Below, piece by piece: positions 45,316-55,785 of a DNA stretch of 64,000 nucleotides. Position numbers and translations under genes: made by a program. The stretch is from NCBI GenBank assembly GCA_014379345.1, contig JACMLY010000105.1, positions 62,001 through 126,000 of the forward strand, given 5' to 3'. This DNA is from Chitinophagaceae bacterium (GTDB lineage Bacteria; Bacteroidota; Bacteroidia; Chitinophagales; Chitinophagaceae). Under the pieces are notes generated by a model, which did no database searches, was not told the DNA's origin, and was given only the letters and a program-made list of their open reading frames with translations. The number at the start of each line of letters is the position of its first letter. Position 1 is the first letter of the stretch.

Positions 45316-46263
45316 ATGAAGAACATTAAGCTGATAGAAGTGCCTTCAGAAATAGGCGCCGGAACCAGGGGAGCCAGCCTCGGCATCGACGCTATTAAAA
45401 TAGCAGCATTGGATTTTATGAGTAATTTTTTTATTCATTTTCCATCCGAAAAAATTCCCCATGAGAACAAATTGCTTTATGAACCGATCGAATCTCCTTA
45501 TGCCAAGCGCATCAAAGGCATTGCGGTTTTATACGAAAGAGTGAGCAAGGCGGTATGTGATTCTATAAAAAATAATTTTTTCCCGGTTGTACTAAGTGGT
45601 GATCATAGCATTGCCGGAGCAACCATTGCAGGCATAAAGATCGCAAAGCCAAAAAGCAAGATAGGCGTTATCTGGATAGATGCGCATGCGGATATGCATA
45701 CCCCCTACACTACTCCTTCAGGAAATGTGCATGGTATGGCACTGGCAGCTGCTATTAATGAAGACAACGAAGATTGCGCGGTACACGAACTTGATGAGGA
45801 AACCAAAAAATACTGGAACCAACTTAAAAATATCGGGAAGATAGCGCCGAAGGTGTTACCGGAAGATGTTGTTCTCATTTCTCTGCGTGATTATGAAAAA
45901 GAAGAAAGACATATAATTGAAAAGCACGGAATGAAAGTGATTACGACAAACGAAGTGCGGAGAAAAGGGCCCGAAAATGTTGTGCGCAGCGTGATCCGCT
46001 ACCTGTCCGATTGTAGTGATATTTACATCAGCTTCGATGTAGACAGCCTCGATTCATCCATATCAAAAGGCACAGGAACCCCTGTTAATAACGGATTGCG
46101 TGAACGTGAAGTAGAAGATCTTATTAGCAAATTCATGCAAAACCGAAAGATCTGTTGTTTTGAGATCACAGAAGTTAATCCCACCCTCGATAAAGAAAAC
46201 CTGATGTCGGAAATTGCATTTAATATTTTACAACGCAGCGTGAATGTCTTAATGATGAATTAA
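45316..46263 (+). CDS. rocF: Arginase
   Basis: 315 residues of the ureohydrolase family. The manganese-binding motifs are all present: VVLSGDHSIAGATIAG, WIDAHADMHTP, and SFDVDSLDSSI with the Asp pair. The region TPSGNVHGMALA corresponds to the substrate loop of arginases (SGNxHGM), which favours arginase over agmatinase. EITEVNPTLD supplies the conserved Glu near the end. It splits arginine into ornithine and urea in the cytoplasm. No urease or ornithine gene is next to it. The substrate call rests on the loop motif, so another guanidino substrate is possible. Confidence 0.85.
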   Translation: MKNIKLIEVPSEIGAGTRGASLGIDAIKIAALDFMSNFFIHFPSEKIPHENKLLYEPIESPYAKRIKGIAVLYERVSKAVCDSIKNNFFPVVLSGDHSIAGATIAGIKIAKPKSKIGVIWIDAHADMHTPYTTPSGNVHGMALAAAINEDNEDCAVHELDEETKKYWNQLKNIGKIAPKVLPEDVVLISLRDYEKEERHIIEKHGMKVITTNEVRRKGPENVVRSVIRYLSDCSDIYISFDVDSLDSSISKGTGTPVNNGLREREVEDLISKFMQNRKICCFEITEVNPTLDKENLMSEIAFNILQRSVNVLMMN

Positions 46264-46269
46264 AACAAC

Positions 46270-46426
46270 TTTGCCACGGATTATACCAATTACCACGGAT
46301 TTATGGGAGGCAAAACCTATACGCTCTTGGTTAGAGTTCTTGCAAAAATGTAAGAGACCTGAAAAAACCTTATAGGTTTTCAGAAAGGTTATAAATCCGT
46401 GATAATCCGTGTAATCCGTGGCAAAG
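46270..46426. repeat. Inverted repeat of CCACGGATT-type words between convergent genes
   Basis: TTGCCACGGATTATACCAAT followed by TACCACGGATTTAT (46271-46304) is mirrored by ATAAATCCGTGATAATCCGT followed by GTAATCCGTGGCAAAG (46391-46426). The spacer holds another short pair (AACCTATA and TATAGGTT). It lies between the convergent arginase and parC genes. Confidence 0.88.
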
Positions 46427-46431
46427 AATTC

Positions 46432-48942
46432 TTAAAACAGCTCCTGTTGCCTTTTATTATTTTTTACATCCCAGTTGATCTCGACGCTCTTATTAAAATC
46501 AAATATTTTAGTACCAACTGCTTTCCAACCCATCACTTCTGCAAAATTATTCACTTTTATTTTCTGGGTTTTCGCCTGTGCACCTCTGCCGGATTTTATA
46601 AGCACTACCGGCTCGGCATCTGTCGTTACAGCTTCTAACCGGTTACCCTCTCCCTCCTTGATAAACAAAAATTTATTATGAAGAGTTGTGGTTTCAATCT
46701 TAAAACGCTTTATGTTGAATTGCATTTTATCATTATCCAGGTAAATAGCGGTCACGATTTTTTCCGGCCCGAACTTTTCAATTTCAATGATTTTATCTGC
46801 GTCGAATCTTTGGGTGAGTTCCTGGTCGGTAATCTCATAAGTGCCATCATTATAAATAACAAGTAATTTATCATCCCCTTCGAAACTGCCCAGAAATTCC
46901 CCTTTCTCTTCCGTATTTAACCGACCGAAAGTATCATCGAACCAAAGTTTGCGTCCACTCAGGGTCGACTTACCGGCCTCTTTGAATTTCACTGCCCGGA
47001 CAGGGTATTTTGTAACCTGGTTACCCAAACTACTTCGGCCTTTGATCTCCAGTGTTTCGAAGTAAAAATCAAATTCTTTGATGCGGGCTGAACAATTAGG
47101 GCTCAATACGATCTTAACCGCCTCAGCTTCCCCATTCGAATTGGCGGTAAAATAATGAACCTTTGTCTTTTCTTCACCCTTGGCCAGATCATATTCTTTT
47201 TCACGCGTGACGCCCGTTACATTAAATCTTTTGGCGAAACTGACGCCCGACTTTCCATCAACATATATCATATTGTAGGTGGTTCGCTCGTCGTTTTTTT
47301 GAAACACAGCCAAATGAATAATATCTTTACCGATAAAAGATTTATCCCCCACTTTCACCACCTTCATTTTTCCCGATTTGGTGAAGGCAATGATATCGTC
47401 CAGATTAGAACAATCGAATGCAAATTCATCTTTCTTCAGGGAGGTGCCTACGAATCCATCGGCCTTGTTCACATACAGTTTGGTGTTGGCAATGGCAACA
47501 TGTTTTGCCTGGATCGTGTCAAACAACCGGAGTTCTGTTTTCCTTTCACGGCCTTTGCCATATTTTTTCATCAGGCCATCATAATAACCCACCGCATAGT
47601 CAATAAGGTTCGCCAGATCATACTTAACCTGTTTGATCTCTGCTTCCAGGTTTTTGATTTGCGCATTCAGTTCATCAATATCCAGTTTATAAATCCTGCG
47701 TACGGGTTTTTCAGTAAGCTTTAAAATATCCTCGCGGCTAATGTCTTTTTTTAATTGCTTTCTGAAAGGAACAAATGCTTTGGCTATTGCCTCAAGGACT
47801 TTCTCCCAGGTTTCATGCTTTTTTTCGAGCTCCTTGTAAATTTTTTCTTCGAAGAATATTTTCTCGAGTGAAGTATAATGCCACTTCTCCTGCAATTCTG
47901 CAAGCTTGATCTCGAGCTCTTTTTTAAGCAGGTCTTTAGTATTGTCAACAGAAATACGGAGCAACTCATGCACTCCCAGGAACTGGGGCTTTTGCTCAAC
48001 AATAACGCAGGTGTTGGGCGAAATACTGATTTCACAGTCCGTAAATGCATACAAGGCGTCGATTGTTATATCGGGTGAGATCCCCTGGGCCAGATCAATC
48101 TGTATCTCAATAACCGCAGCCGTATTATCAGTCACTTTTTTTATCTTGATCTTTCCCTGGTCATTGGCTTTAACAATAGAATCCATCAATTGTGCGGTAG
48201 TAATGCCGTAGGGGACATCCCTGATCACCAGGGTTTTTTTATCGATCTCTTCAATATGTGCTCTTACCCTCAGCTTGCCACCACGTTTGCCTTCATTGTA
48301 ATTCGTGGTATCAACCATTCCGCCCGTTTGAAAGTCTGGTAACAATTCAAACTTTTTGCCGCGCAGGTATTTAATGGATGCCTCGATGAGTTCGCAAAAA
48401 TTGTGAGGAATGATCTTAGTAGCTAGACCAACAGCAATTCCTTCCGCCCCCTGTGCCAGTAGTAACGGAAATTTCATTGGCAAGGTAACGGGCTCATTCT
48501 TTCTGCCATCGTAGCTCAATTGCCAATCGGTTGTTTTTGCATTGAATGCTACTTCCAATGCGAATTTTGAAAGCCTTGCTTCAATATACCTCGCGGCCGC
48601 CGCATCATCACCTGTTCTTACATCGCCCCAGTTACCCTGGGTCTCAATCATCAGATCTTTTTGCCCAAGGTTTACCAGTGCATCGCCAATACTGGCATCA
48701 CCATGCGGATGGTATTGCATGCTTTGACCAATAATATTGGCTACCTTATTAAAACGACCATCATCCATTTCCTTCATTGCATGCAGGATGCGGCGCTGAA
48801 CCGGTTTCAATCCGTCTTCAACAGCCGGAACGGCCCGTTCAAGGATCACATAAGAAGCATAATCCAGAAACCATGTTTTGTATTGGCCGGTAACACCCGA
48901 ATCTCCGAGAGACTGCTGGTCTGTAATTTTTGATTTTGACAT
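46432..48942 (-). CDS. parC: DNA topoisomerase IV subunit A
   Basis: 836 residues. The N-terminus shows the type IIA breakage-reunion domain: YASYVILERAVPAVEDGLKP, QRRILHAMKEMDDGRFNKVA, QYHPHGDASIGDALVNLGQK and the catalytic Tyr119 in AAAARYIEARLS. A coiled-coil region follows (QEKWHYTSLEKIFFEEKIYK), then a C-terminal beta-pinwheel that lacks the canonical GyrA box, which with the ParE-type partner at 51856 supports topoisomerase IV. It resolves linked daughter chromosomes. parC and parE are on the same strand but separated by three unrelated genes. Confidence 0.9.
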   Translation of the reverse strand: MSKSKITDQQSLGDSGVTGQYKTWFLDYASYVILERAVPAVEDGLKPVQRRILHAMKEMDDGRFNKVANIIGQSMQYHPHGDASIGDALVNLGQKDLMIETQGNWGDVRTGDDAAAARYIEARLSKFALEVAFNAKTTDWQLSYDGRKNEPVTLPMKFPLLLAQGAEGIAVGLATKIIPHNFCELIEASIKYLRGKKFELLPDFQTGGMVDTTNYNEGKRGGKLRVRAHIEEIDKKTLVIRDVPYGITTAQLMDSIVKANDQGKIKIKKVTDNTAAVIEIQIDLAQGISPDITIDALYAFTDCEISISPNTCVIVEQKPQFLGVHELLRISVDNTKDLLKKELEIKLAELQEKWHYTSLEKIFFEEKIYKELEKKHETWEKVLEAIAKAFVPFRKQLKKDISREDILKLTEKPVRRIYKLDIDELNAQIKNLEAEIKQVKYDLANLIDYAVGYYDGLMKKYGKGRERKTELRLFDTIQAKHVAIANTKLYVNKADGFVGTSLKKDEFAFDCSNLDDIIAFTKSGKMKVVKVGDKSFIGKDIIHLAVFQKNDERTTYNMIYVDGKSGVSFAKRFNVTGVTREKEYDLAKGEEKTKVHYFTANSNGEAEAVKIVLSPNCSARIKEFDFYFETLEIKGRSSLGNQVTKYPVRAVKFKEAGKSTLSGRKLWFDDTFGRLNTEEKGEFLGSFEGDDKLLVIYNDGTYEITDQELTQRFDADKIIEIEKFGPEKIVTAIYLDNDKMQFNIKRFKIETTTLHNKFLFIKEGEGNRLEAVTTDAEPVVLIKSGRGAQAKTQKIKVNNFAEVMGWKAVGTKIFDFNKSVEINWDVKNNKRQQELF

Positions 48943-48969
48943 CTTCGATGTTTAAGAAATTCCCAATAA

Positions 48970-49160
48970 TCAATGTTCAATTCTCAATATTCAATCACCA
49001 GTGCACGGAGAAAATCTTTATATAGTGCGGTGATCGGTTCCAGGCATACAATGAATGTTCAATTCTCAATATTCAATTTTCATGTTTTGTACCTGACTCC
49101 TTTCCTTTTTTTAAAGGTTTCTATACTTTTGGCATTCAACATTGAGTATTGAATACGGAG
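48970..49160. repeat. Direct and inverted repeats of ATTCAAT-type words
   Basis: AATGTTCAATTCTCAATATT followed by CAAT occurs twice directly (48972 and 49053), and CATTCAACATTGAGTATTGA at 49133 is a partial inverse. The element fills the gap between the parC start and the stop of the DUF4260 gene. Confidence 0.75.
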
Positions 49161-49200
49161 CATCGAAAATTATTTTTTATTCTGAAACAAGTGTCCGGAA

Positions 49201-49563
49201 TTATACATTGCCCCGCCTCCCTATCATTCCCAAATGCGTGTTTTTAAACCCCGAAAAATATTTCAACCCGTAACCAAACATTCTATCCATGCTGGAATGA
49301 CCGAATAAGATCACACCAGTTATTTGAATCAGCTCATTCTGAATATAAATTCCCATGGCATAAACTGCAATGGCGATGCCTTTATGGTGAAATGCATTGT
49401 AAGAAACGGCGCCAGCCTTATCATTAATAAGATACCCAAGCATCCCGATATCGGGCCCCAAAACTAAAATGAGATACACCCACCAGAAAGTTTCATGCAA
49501 ACTAAGAAGGTAGATAGATGCAATAAACATCGCCCCTTCTTCGAGTCGTAACAGGTTTTTCAT
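49201..49563 (-). CDS. DUF4260 membrane protein
   Basis: 120 residues with about four hydrophobic segments. The sequence MKNLLRLEEGAMFIASIYLL, YLILVLGPDIGMLGYLINDK and NAFHHKGIAIAVY is the DUF4260 signature, and SSMDRMFGYGLKYFSGFKNT closes the family domain. Conserved His and Asp residues face one side, but the function is unknown. Its ATG overlaps the stop of the upstream serine hydrolase gene (ATGA), indicating translational coupling. Confidence 0.88.
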   Translation of the reverse strand: MKNLLRLEEGAMFIASIYLLSLHETFWWVYLILVLGPDIGMLGYLINDKAGAVSYNAFHHKGIAIAVYAMGIYIQNELIQITGVILFGHSSMDRMFGYGLKYFSGFKNTHLGMIGRRGNV

Positions 49564-50903
49564 TTACCTAATTTTTTGGCTGGTATTGTTTGGCCTTTTT
49601 GATGTAAAATAAGCTTCTCCATTTTCCCATCCACCCCTTTAATAAATTCCAGTTGGGCATCCACCACTTTTAAAAAAAAGAAATTTTCTTTTTCGGCAAA
49701 AATGGGCACCTTGGCCTGACCGGTAGCCTGCGTCATTAATTGACCTTCCTCAAATGTAACAGTCAGAATAAAATTGGGAGCCAACTCATACTCGCCAATA
49801 TATTGTCGAAGTATCTCAGCACTGAGTTCAATTTCTGGTCTTGATTTTGGCAGTTCATAGGGTTTACCTTGCACAATTGCGTTCAGTCCTTCAGCCATTT
49901 TCTCCAATGAAGGTGATCCGTGATTATCGAACAGGATAATGCATGTCTGATCATCCAGTACCCGGGCTATGATGGACGAAAAACCAAAAATTCCACCAGT
50001 GTGATATGCTACCTTTTTATTCCACGCCGAATCGATGACCCAGCCATACGCATAGTTTCCCTTATTTGGAGTAAACGCCACCTGCATGGAAGCATCATTG
50101 ATTAATTTTCCATTATACAGCGCACGATCCCATTTGTACAGGTCGCCAACTGTTGTATAAATAGCTCCCGCAGCATGGGCTACGGAAGAGTCAACAACAG
50201 GCGCAGGCATATTGGCTTTTGGAGTGAGCAGAAAATAGCCTGTCGCCTTATCAGTATCATTTAAAGACGCAAAATTAAATCCCGAATGATCCATCCGCAA
50301 TGGCTTAAAAATATTTTCTCTTACTACCCGGAAATAGGATTTGCCGGTCACCTGTTCAATGATATAACCCAATAACACATACCCTGAATTGCTGTAACTG
50401 AACGAAGATCCCGGCTCAAAATCCAGCGGTTTATCCCGAAACAAAGACAACATCTTGTCCCTGGTAATGAATTTTACGGCATCATTTTTCATGAAAACCG
50501 TATCCTTTGTATAATTATATAATCCGGATGTATGCGTTACCAGGTGCCTGACGGTAATTTTCCCTCCATGGGGGAAACCCTGAAAATATTTGCTGACGGA
50601 GTCTTCTATCGATAATTTTTTTTGCTCCTGCAATTGCAGAATAATTGCGGCAGTAAATTGTTTTGTAACAGAACCGATCTGAAAAATAGTATTCGCATCA
50701 TTTAATGAGCTGTCATGTATGTTTTTCCAGCCATACCCTTTTTGTAATAAAATATTTTCTTTCTGCGCCACCAAAACCGAGCCGTTGAAAAGATTGTCAC
50801 GATTGTATATAGTAAGAAATTCCTCCAGCTTTTGCTGAACAGTCTGGCCAAACCCGGACAAAACTGACATACAACAAAAAAAAGAAATAAAGATCTTTTT
50901 CAT
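49560..50903 (-). CDS. Secreted serine hydrolase, beta-lactamase/DD-peptidase fold
   Basis: 447 residues. The signal peptide is MKKIFISFFCCMSVLSGFGQ. The catalytic Ser-x-x-Lys is in QIGSVTKQFTAAIIL, and the Tyr-x-Asn motif is FSYSNSGYVLLGYI, with HTGGIFGFSS as the likely third motif. This is the class C beta-lactamase-like esterase/peptidase family. A C-terminal domain (after about 350) is beta-rich and often found in such enzymes. The substrate may be a D-peptide or ester. It is coupled to the DUF4260 gene. Confidence 0.9.
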   Translation of the reverse strand: MKKIFISFFCCMSVLSGFGQTVQQKLEEFLTIYNRDNLFNGSVLVAQKENILLQKGYGWKNIHDSSLNDANTIFQIGSVTKQFTAAIILQLQEQKKLSIEDSVSKYFQGFPHGGKITVRHLVTHTSGLYNYTKDTVFMKNDAVKFITRDKMLSLFRDKPLDFEPGSSFSYSNSGYVLLGYIIEQVTGKSYFRVVRENIFKPLRMDHSGFNFASLNDTDKATGYFLLTPKANMPAPVVDSSVAHAAGAIYTTVGDLYKWDRALYNGKLINDASMQVAFTPNKGNYAYGWVIDSAWNKKVAYHTGGIFGFSSIIARVLDDQTCIILFDNHGSPSLEKMAEGLNAIVQGKPYELPKSRPEIELSAEILRQYIGEYELAPNFILTVTFEEGQLMTQATGQAKVPIFAEKENFFFLKVVDAQLEFIKGVDGKMEKLILHQKGQTIPAKKLGK

Positions 50904-50919
50904 ATCTGTGGTTAATCAA

Positions 50920-51750
50920 TTATTCTGCAATGGTCGCTTGCGCCGACTTCATCTTCACTTCAAAATCTTTCATATTCTTTTTTTCTCCCTGCATATCCAA
51001 TTCGCCTGCATCAATCATTCCTTTTAATCTCCACAACAAAAATGCATCCCCCGTTTTATAAGCGGCTTTATTTAAAAAAGTATGAATGAGCCTGCTTGCC
51101 TTTTGCCAATCGGATGATATGAACTTCATCAGGTGATTATCATAGAAATTATAATCGTATTGAACAAGTTTTTTCCCACCTTCAAGAATGCGAACACCCT
51201 TGTTTTCATTTTGTAATCGTATCCATTCGTCGGGATCAATTTCAAATTCGCTTAAGGTAACGGGCCTTGCCAGTTTTTTAGCTTTTATGAATTCGCGCGG
51301 AGGGATACTAAATAAATTCTCCGGGTAGAAAATGCTTCCTTTTTCATTAATGAAAGGGAGATTGTTGAGGTACAACAGGAAAATTCTTCCCTGGAAATCT
51401 TTTAACTGACTGATCAGCCAATAATATCCACTAACATCGTGTTTATTCTGAGCGGCCCATATCCACACTATTTCCTGTTCATCATTTTTCAATTTTTCTA
51501 CCAGATTGCGGACTGTCTTCTGATCATCCACATGCCCATCATCCACCAGGCCATCATAGTCTCCGCCTGCAAGAATTTCTCTCCACCACTGCTTTCGGGT
51601 TTCTACGGCTTCAGGGTTGTAGATATCTACTATAGGTCCCACTGCAAAATCATCTTTTATTTCCACAATATCTCCACGCATGGCTTCATCCAGGTCGAAA
51701 CTTTTTTGCAATGCGGCAACATCAGCTTCTTGAAAAACGATATGGATCAT
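50920..51750 (-). CDS. DUF1835-domain protein
   Basis: 276 residues, cytoplasmic. MIHIVFQEADVAALQKSF and DDFAVGPIVDIYNPEAVETR are the DUF1835 N-terminal domain. The middle part has IVWIWAAQNKHDVSGYYWLI, and the C-terminal region (RLIHTFLNKAAYKTGDAFLL, then WRLKGMIDAGEL) is the DUF3658-type part that usually follows. No activity is known. It lies upstream of the serine hydrolase gene by 16 bases on the same strand, suggesting co-transcription. Confidence 0.87.
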   Translation of the reverse strand: MIHIVFQEADVAALQKSFDLDEAMRGDIVEIKDDFAVGPIVDIYNPEAVETRKQWWREILAGGDYDGLVDDGHVDDQKTVRNLVEKLKNDEQEIVWIWAAQNKHDVSGYYWLISQLKDFQGRIFLLYLNNLPFINEKGSIFYPENLFSIPPREFIKAKKLARPVTLSEFEIDPDEWIRLQNENKGVRILEGGKKLVQYDYNFYDNHLMKFISSDWQKASRLIHTFLNKAAYKTGDAFLLWRLKGMIDAGELDMQGEKKNMKDFEVKMKSAQATIAE

Positions 51751-51770
51751 CTGTATCTATTATAATGTTA

Positions 51771-51845
51771 TTACGATCTCGTAAAGACGCTAAGACGCAA
51801 AGAAAAGTTCATTCATGGCGTCTTTGCGCCTTTGCGAGAATAATT
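51771..51845. repeat. Inverted repeat of CGCAAAGA-type octamers
   Basis: CTCGTAAAGACGCTAAGACG followed by CAAAG on the left is mirrored by GGCGTCTTTGCGCCTTTGCGAG-like words on the right (spacer about 13 bases). The words step by 8 bp. It is similar to the element at 23696 and sits between the DUF1835 start and the parE stop. Confidence 0.88.
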
Positions 51846-51855
51846 TGCTATCAGT

Positions 51856-53760
51856 TTATTCATTAGCTATCGGCTTGCCATCCACCAAGTCTATTTCCAC
51901 TTTCAGGTTTTCTATAATAAAATCCTGTCTTTGCGGTGTATTTTTTCCCATATAGTATTCCAGAACATCCTGGATATGGGTTTCAGGCATGATCATTACC
52001 GGCTGTACGCGCATATCTGAACTGATGAAACGGGCAAACTCGTCGGGTGAAATTTCACCGAGCCCTTTAAACCGCGTAATTTCAGGCTTGCTGCCCAGTT
52101 TTTTCATCGCTGCCTGCTTTTCACCTTCATCATAACAATAAATAGTTTCCTGCTTGTTACGCACCCTGAACAAAGGAGTTTCAAGGATGTACACATGATT
52201 GTTTTTAACAAGATCTGGAAAAAATTGCAGGAAGAAAGTCATTAATAGTAGCCGGATATGCATACCATCCACATCAGCATCGGTGGCGATCACAATATTA
52301 TTATAGCGCAGTCCCTCGTAAGATTCTTCAATGTTCAGGGCATGCTGTAATAGGTTGAACTCTTCGTTTTCGTAAACTACTTTCTTCGTTAAGCCAAAGC
52401 AATTAAGCGGTTTTCCCCGTAAGCTAAATACGGCTTGTGTTTCTACATTTCTTGCTTTAGTAATAGAACCGCTTGCACTGTCGCCTTCGGTAATGAATAT
52501 CGTGCTTTCCTTTTGCTTTTCAATAATAGCATCCTTTTCTTTTCCGGTAGCTTCATCATTAAAATGATAGCGGCAATCCCTTAATTTTTTGTTATGGAGA
52601 TTGGCTTTTTTTGCTCGTTCATTCGCCAGCTTTTTAATACCGGCCAACTCCTTCCGTTCTCTTTCATTCTGCTCGATGCGCTTTTTTAAAGCTTCAGCAG
52701 TAGTTGGGTTCCTATGGAGATAATTATCCAATTCCTTAGACAGGAATTCTCCTACAAAATTGCGCATGGAAGGACCGCCTTCAAACACCACCTGCGAACC
52801 CAGCTTTGTTTTGGTTTGTGATTCAAACACCGGCTCCTGTACGCGAATAGATATTGCGGAGCAAATACTACCCCGTATATCCGAAGCGTCATAATCCTTT
52901 TTATAAAAATCGCGGATCGTTTTTACAAATGCTTCGCGGAAAGCCGCGAGATGCGTGCCACCCTGGGTAGTATACTGGCCATTGACAAAAGAATAATATT
53001 CTTCCCCATACTGGTTTTCATGGGTGACAGCCACTTCGATATCATCTCCTTTTAAATGGATGATGGGATATCTTAATTCATCAGCATTTGTTTTGCGCTG
53101 TAGCAGATCAAGCAGACCATTTTTACTGACATATCTTTTTCCATTGAGATTAATAACCAGTCCTGCATTGAGGTAACAATAATTCCAAAGCTGGTTATCA
53201 AGATATTCATGAACATAATGGAAGTTCTTGAATACTGTTTCGTCGGGGATAAAAGTAATCAGAGTACCATTGTCCTCCCCGCTTTTGGCCTCCTTGTATT
53301 CTTTTACCAGAATACCTCTTTCAAATTCAGCTGATTTCTCTTTGCCTTCCCTGATGGCCGTCACCTTAAAGTAGTGGCAGAGCGCGTTCACTGCCTTCGT
53401 TCCAACGCCATTCAGCCCAACCGATTTCTGGAATGCTTTGCTATCGTATTTGGCGCCGGTATTGATCTTACTAACCACATCTACTACTTTTCCAAGTGGT
53501 ATTCCACGACCAAAATCGCGAACGGTGACAGTTTTGCCTTCAATGGTAATATCGATATGTCGGCCATGTCCCATGGTATGTTCGTCGATACAATTGTCCA
53601 CAACCTCTTTTAATAATACATAGATGCCGTCATCAGGACTTGAGCCATCTCCCAGTTTACCGATATACATTCCAGGACGTAGCCGGATATGCTCGCGCCA
53701 ATCAAGACTTTTAATGCTTTCTTCGGTATAATCAAACAAATTCTGTTTAGCTTCTGCCAT
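51856..53760 (-). CDS. parE: DNA topoisomerase IV subunit B
   Basis: 634 residues. The GHKL ATPase site is seen in [20 protein letters not shown] and [10 protein letters not shown], with [18 protein letters not shown]. The Lys loop and linker lie around QTKTKLGS. The TOPRIM domain has [16 protein letters not shown] and [20 protein letters not shown]. The size and the lack of an extended insert fit ParE, the partner of ParC at 46432. It provides ATP-driven strand passage for chromosome unlinking. Confidence 0.92.
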   Translation of the reverse strand: MAEAKQNLFDYTEESIKSLDWREHIRLRPGMYIGKLGDGSSPDDGIYVLLKEVVDNCIDEHTMGHGRHIDITIEGKTVTVRDFGRGIPLGKVVDVVSKINTGAKYDSKAFQKSVGLNGVGTKAVNALCHYFKVTAIREGKEKSAEFERGILVKEYKEAKSGEDNGTLITFIPDETVFKNFHYVHEYLDNQLWNYCYLNAGLVINLNGKRYVSKNGLLDLLQRKTNADELRYPIIHLKGDDIEVAVTHENQYGEEYYSFVNGQYTTQGGTHLAAFREAFVKTIRDFYKKDYDASDIRGSICSAISIRVQEPVFESQTKTKLGSQVVFEGGPSMRNFVGEFLSKELDNYLHRNPTTAEALKKRIEQNERERKELAGIKKLANERAKKANLHNKKLRDCRYHFNDEATGKEKDAIIEKQKESTIFITEGDSASGSITKARNVETQAVFSLRGKPLNCFGLTKKVVYENEEFNLLQHALNIEESYEGLRYNNIVIATDADVDGMHIRLLLMTFFLQFFPDLVKNNHVYILETPLFRVRNKQETIYCYDEGEKQAAMKKLGSKPEITRFKGLGEISPDEFARFISSDMRVQPVMIMPETHIQDVLEYYMGKNTPQRQDFIIENLKVEIDLVDGKPIANE

Positions 53761-54060
53761 AGGAACAGTTACGGTTTTAAAACCCGATTGTAAGGTATTT
53801 AATAGGATTCAACATATACTTCCCGAACGAATTTCAAATTATTATAATAATGCGAAATAGAATGACGCAATCTGTCAAACCGCGCAAATATATGCAAACC
53901 GCCGCAGAGGCTGATTGTTCGAAAATGCACCAATGTGAATAAGATAAAATATCTTACCAGTCCAGGGCCTCAGGTCTACGGATTCAATTAGCGGTCCGAA
54001 TGGATATTTTTAGCTTTTTTTTACCTTTCTGAAATAGTAGTTTCAACCTATTTACACCTG
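53761..54060. other. Divergent promoter region
   Basis: 300 bases between the divergent parE and Ntn-hydrolase genes. It is A+T-rich, contains AAGATAAAATATCTT near 53940 (a small inverted pair) and no open frame of gene-like character. Confidence 0.4.
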
Positions 54061-55113
54061 ATGAGTAAATACTTATTTATTGTATTTGTACTGATTTTTC
54101 CGCTGGAAAAAGTTTCAGCCTGTACCAGTTTTTTAATGAATCAAAATGGAAAATTGGTATTCGGCCGCAATTACGATTGGGTTTCCGGTTCGGGAATGGT
54201 GAATACCAACCTCCGGGGTTTGGCCAAAACTTCTTTTCCCATGCAAGAAGGCAATACCATCAGTTGGGTTTCCATGTATGGCAGCATCACCTTTAATCAA
54301 TATGGAAAAGAATTTCCCACCGGTGGGATGAATGAAAAAGGACTTGTGGTTGAGCTGATGTGGCTCGACGGAACACAGTATCCGGTCCCGGATCGGCGAC
54401 CAGCTATCAATGTTTTGCAATGGATACAATACCAGCTTGACAATTGTGCAACGATTGAGGAGGTAATTGAAACGGATAAAGAAGTAAGAATTGCAGCGGT
54501 AGGCACCACGCCACTGCACTACCTGGTTGCAGATAAAAAAGGAAACGCAGCAACCATCGAGTTTCTCGATGGCAGGATGATCGTTCACAAAGGAAAAGAG
54601 CTCAGCTTTCCTGTGTTGACAAATAATACCTATCAAGAGTCCGAAAAACATGCGCTGTCATTTTCAAACAATAAGAACTTCACCGGGAGTTCTCTGGGAA
54701 GATTCGCAAAAGCCTGCTCCATGCTGGAAGAGTACCGTACTGGAAAATCAAATAGATCTCCGGTTGACTATTCATTTAAAATTTTAGATGAAGTTGCGCA
54801 GGGAGATTTCACAAAATGGAGCATCGTGTACGATATTAGTGAGTCCAGGATTTATTTTAAAACCCACTCGCAGCCTGCAATCAAGACGGTCGATTTCGCA
54901 TCATTCAATTTTAGCTGCAGCTCGGTCCCGATGGCGTTTGATATCAATACAACCGAAGCCGGACAGATAAGCAAATGGTTTGTGCATTTTTCCAAAGATT
55001 TAAACCTGAAAACAGTACAAAAAAGCTTTGGTGAAACTGCAGACCGGATATCGATCCCGAGATCATATGCCGATAAAATAACAGCCTATTTAGGGTTAAT
55101 CAAATGCCAATAA
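54061..55113 (+). CDS. Linear-amide C-N hydrolase (choloylglycine-hydrolase family), secreted
   Basis: 350 residues. A signal peptide (MSKYLFIVFVLIFPLEKVSA) ends exactly before Cys21, which becomes the N-terminal nucleophile of the Ntn-hydrolase fold: CTSFLMNQNGKLVFGRNYDW. NEKGLVVELMWL and the later TNNTYQES region are typical of penicillin V acylase/bile-salt-hydrolase relatives. It cleaves a linear amide outside the cytoplasm; candidate substrates are acyl-amino acids or acyl-homoserine lactones, but none can be chosen. Confidence 0.9.
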   Translation: MSKYLFIVFVLIFPLEKVSACTSFLMNQNGKLVFGRNYDWVSGSGMVNTNLRGLAKTSFPMQEGNTISWVSMYGSITFNQYGKEFPTGGMNEKGLVVELMWLDGTQYPVPDRRPAINVLQWIQYQLDNCATIEEVIETDKEVRIAAVGTTPLHYLVADKKGNAATIEFLDGRMIVHKGKELSFPVLTNNTYQESEKHALSFSNNKNFTGSSLGRFAKACSMLEEYRTGKSNRSPVDYSFKILDEVAQGDFTKWSIVYDISESRIYFKTHSQPAIKTVDFASFNFSCSSVPMAFDINTTEAGQISKWFVHFSKDLNLKTVQKSFGETADRISIPRSYADKITAYLGLIKCQ

Positions 55114-55381
55114 AAATTTTGTTCTGAAAATATATTGACCCATAAGCAATTGATTTTCATCCAATTTTAAGATTTATAGCTCGTTGCGGGCAGCTCTGGG
55201 AAAGATCATTATCCAGTTCAAACCCAATTTATCCTAAATTTGATCATCGCGCTGTTACAGACATATCGATACATCGGGCTGGTCTGAGACGGGCGAACAT
55301 TAAATTCTCCAGAGCTTTTTTACTACCCATTTTATTCGGTTACTAACTCTTCTTTTTTTTAATTTATAAAATCGTGTAAGT

Positions 55382-55645
55382 ATGTATTCGTATGCGTTGC
55401 TGGAAAATGGCTGTCATTATTTGATTCAGGAAAAAGAAGATTCTCCCATTACACTTATCCAGGTGACTGTGGAAAGTGATCATTGTTTGTATGTGACGAT
55501 GTTTGGTGATGAGGAGGCAATGGTGTGGAGGCGAAAAAATGATTCGATATTCGATATTATAGAATTGGTAAGTGATGAAACTGTTAAAGAATGGGAATCT
55601 CTTTACAATAAAGATGCTTACAATTATGAGGAAGATGATGAGTAA
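55382..55645 (+). CDS. Small conserved acidic protein
   Basis: 87 residues (MYSYALLENGCHYLIQEKED). A beta-rich small domain with two Trp (AMVWRRKND, KEWESLY) and an acidic end (YNYEEDDE). No signal peptide and no named family. It stands alone, 140 bases before the transglutaminase-like gene on the same strand. Confidence 0.65.
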   Translation: MYSYALLENGCHYLIQEKEDSPITLIQVTVESDHCLYVTMFGDEEAMVWRRKNDSIFDIIELVSDETVKEWESLYNKDAYNYEEDDE

Positions 55646-55785
55646 GATCATGGCTTTTCTGCCTGAACTTTGAGGCTGAATCATTTGTCCCGGCTTTAAG
55701 GGCAATGTGGGTTTTGAAGTCTGTATTATAATATTTATCTTCAGGAAAACAATAATCTGGAATTTGACGTTGTAGTAGGATACCC

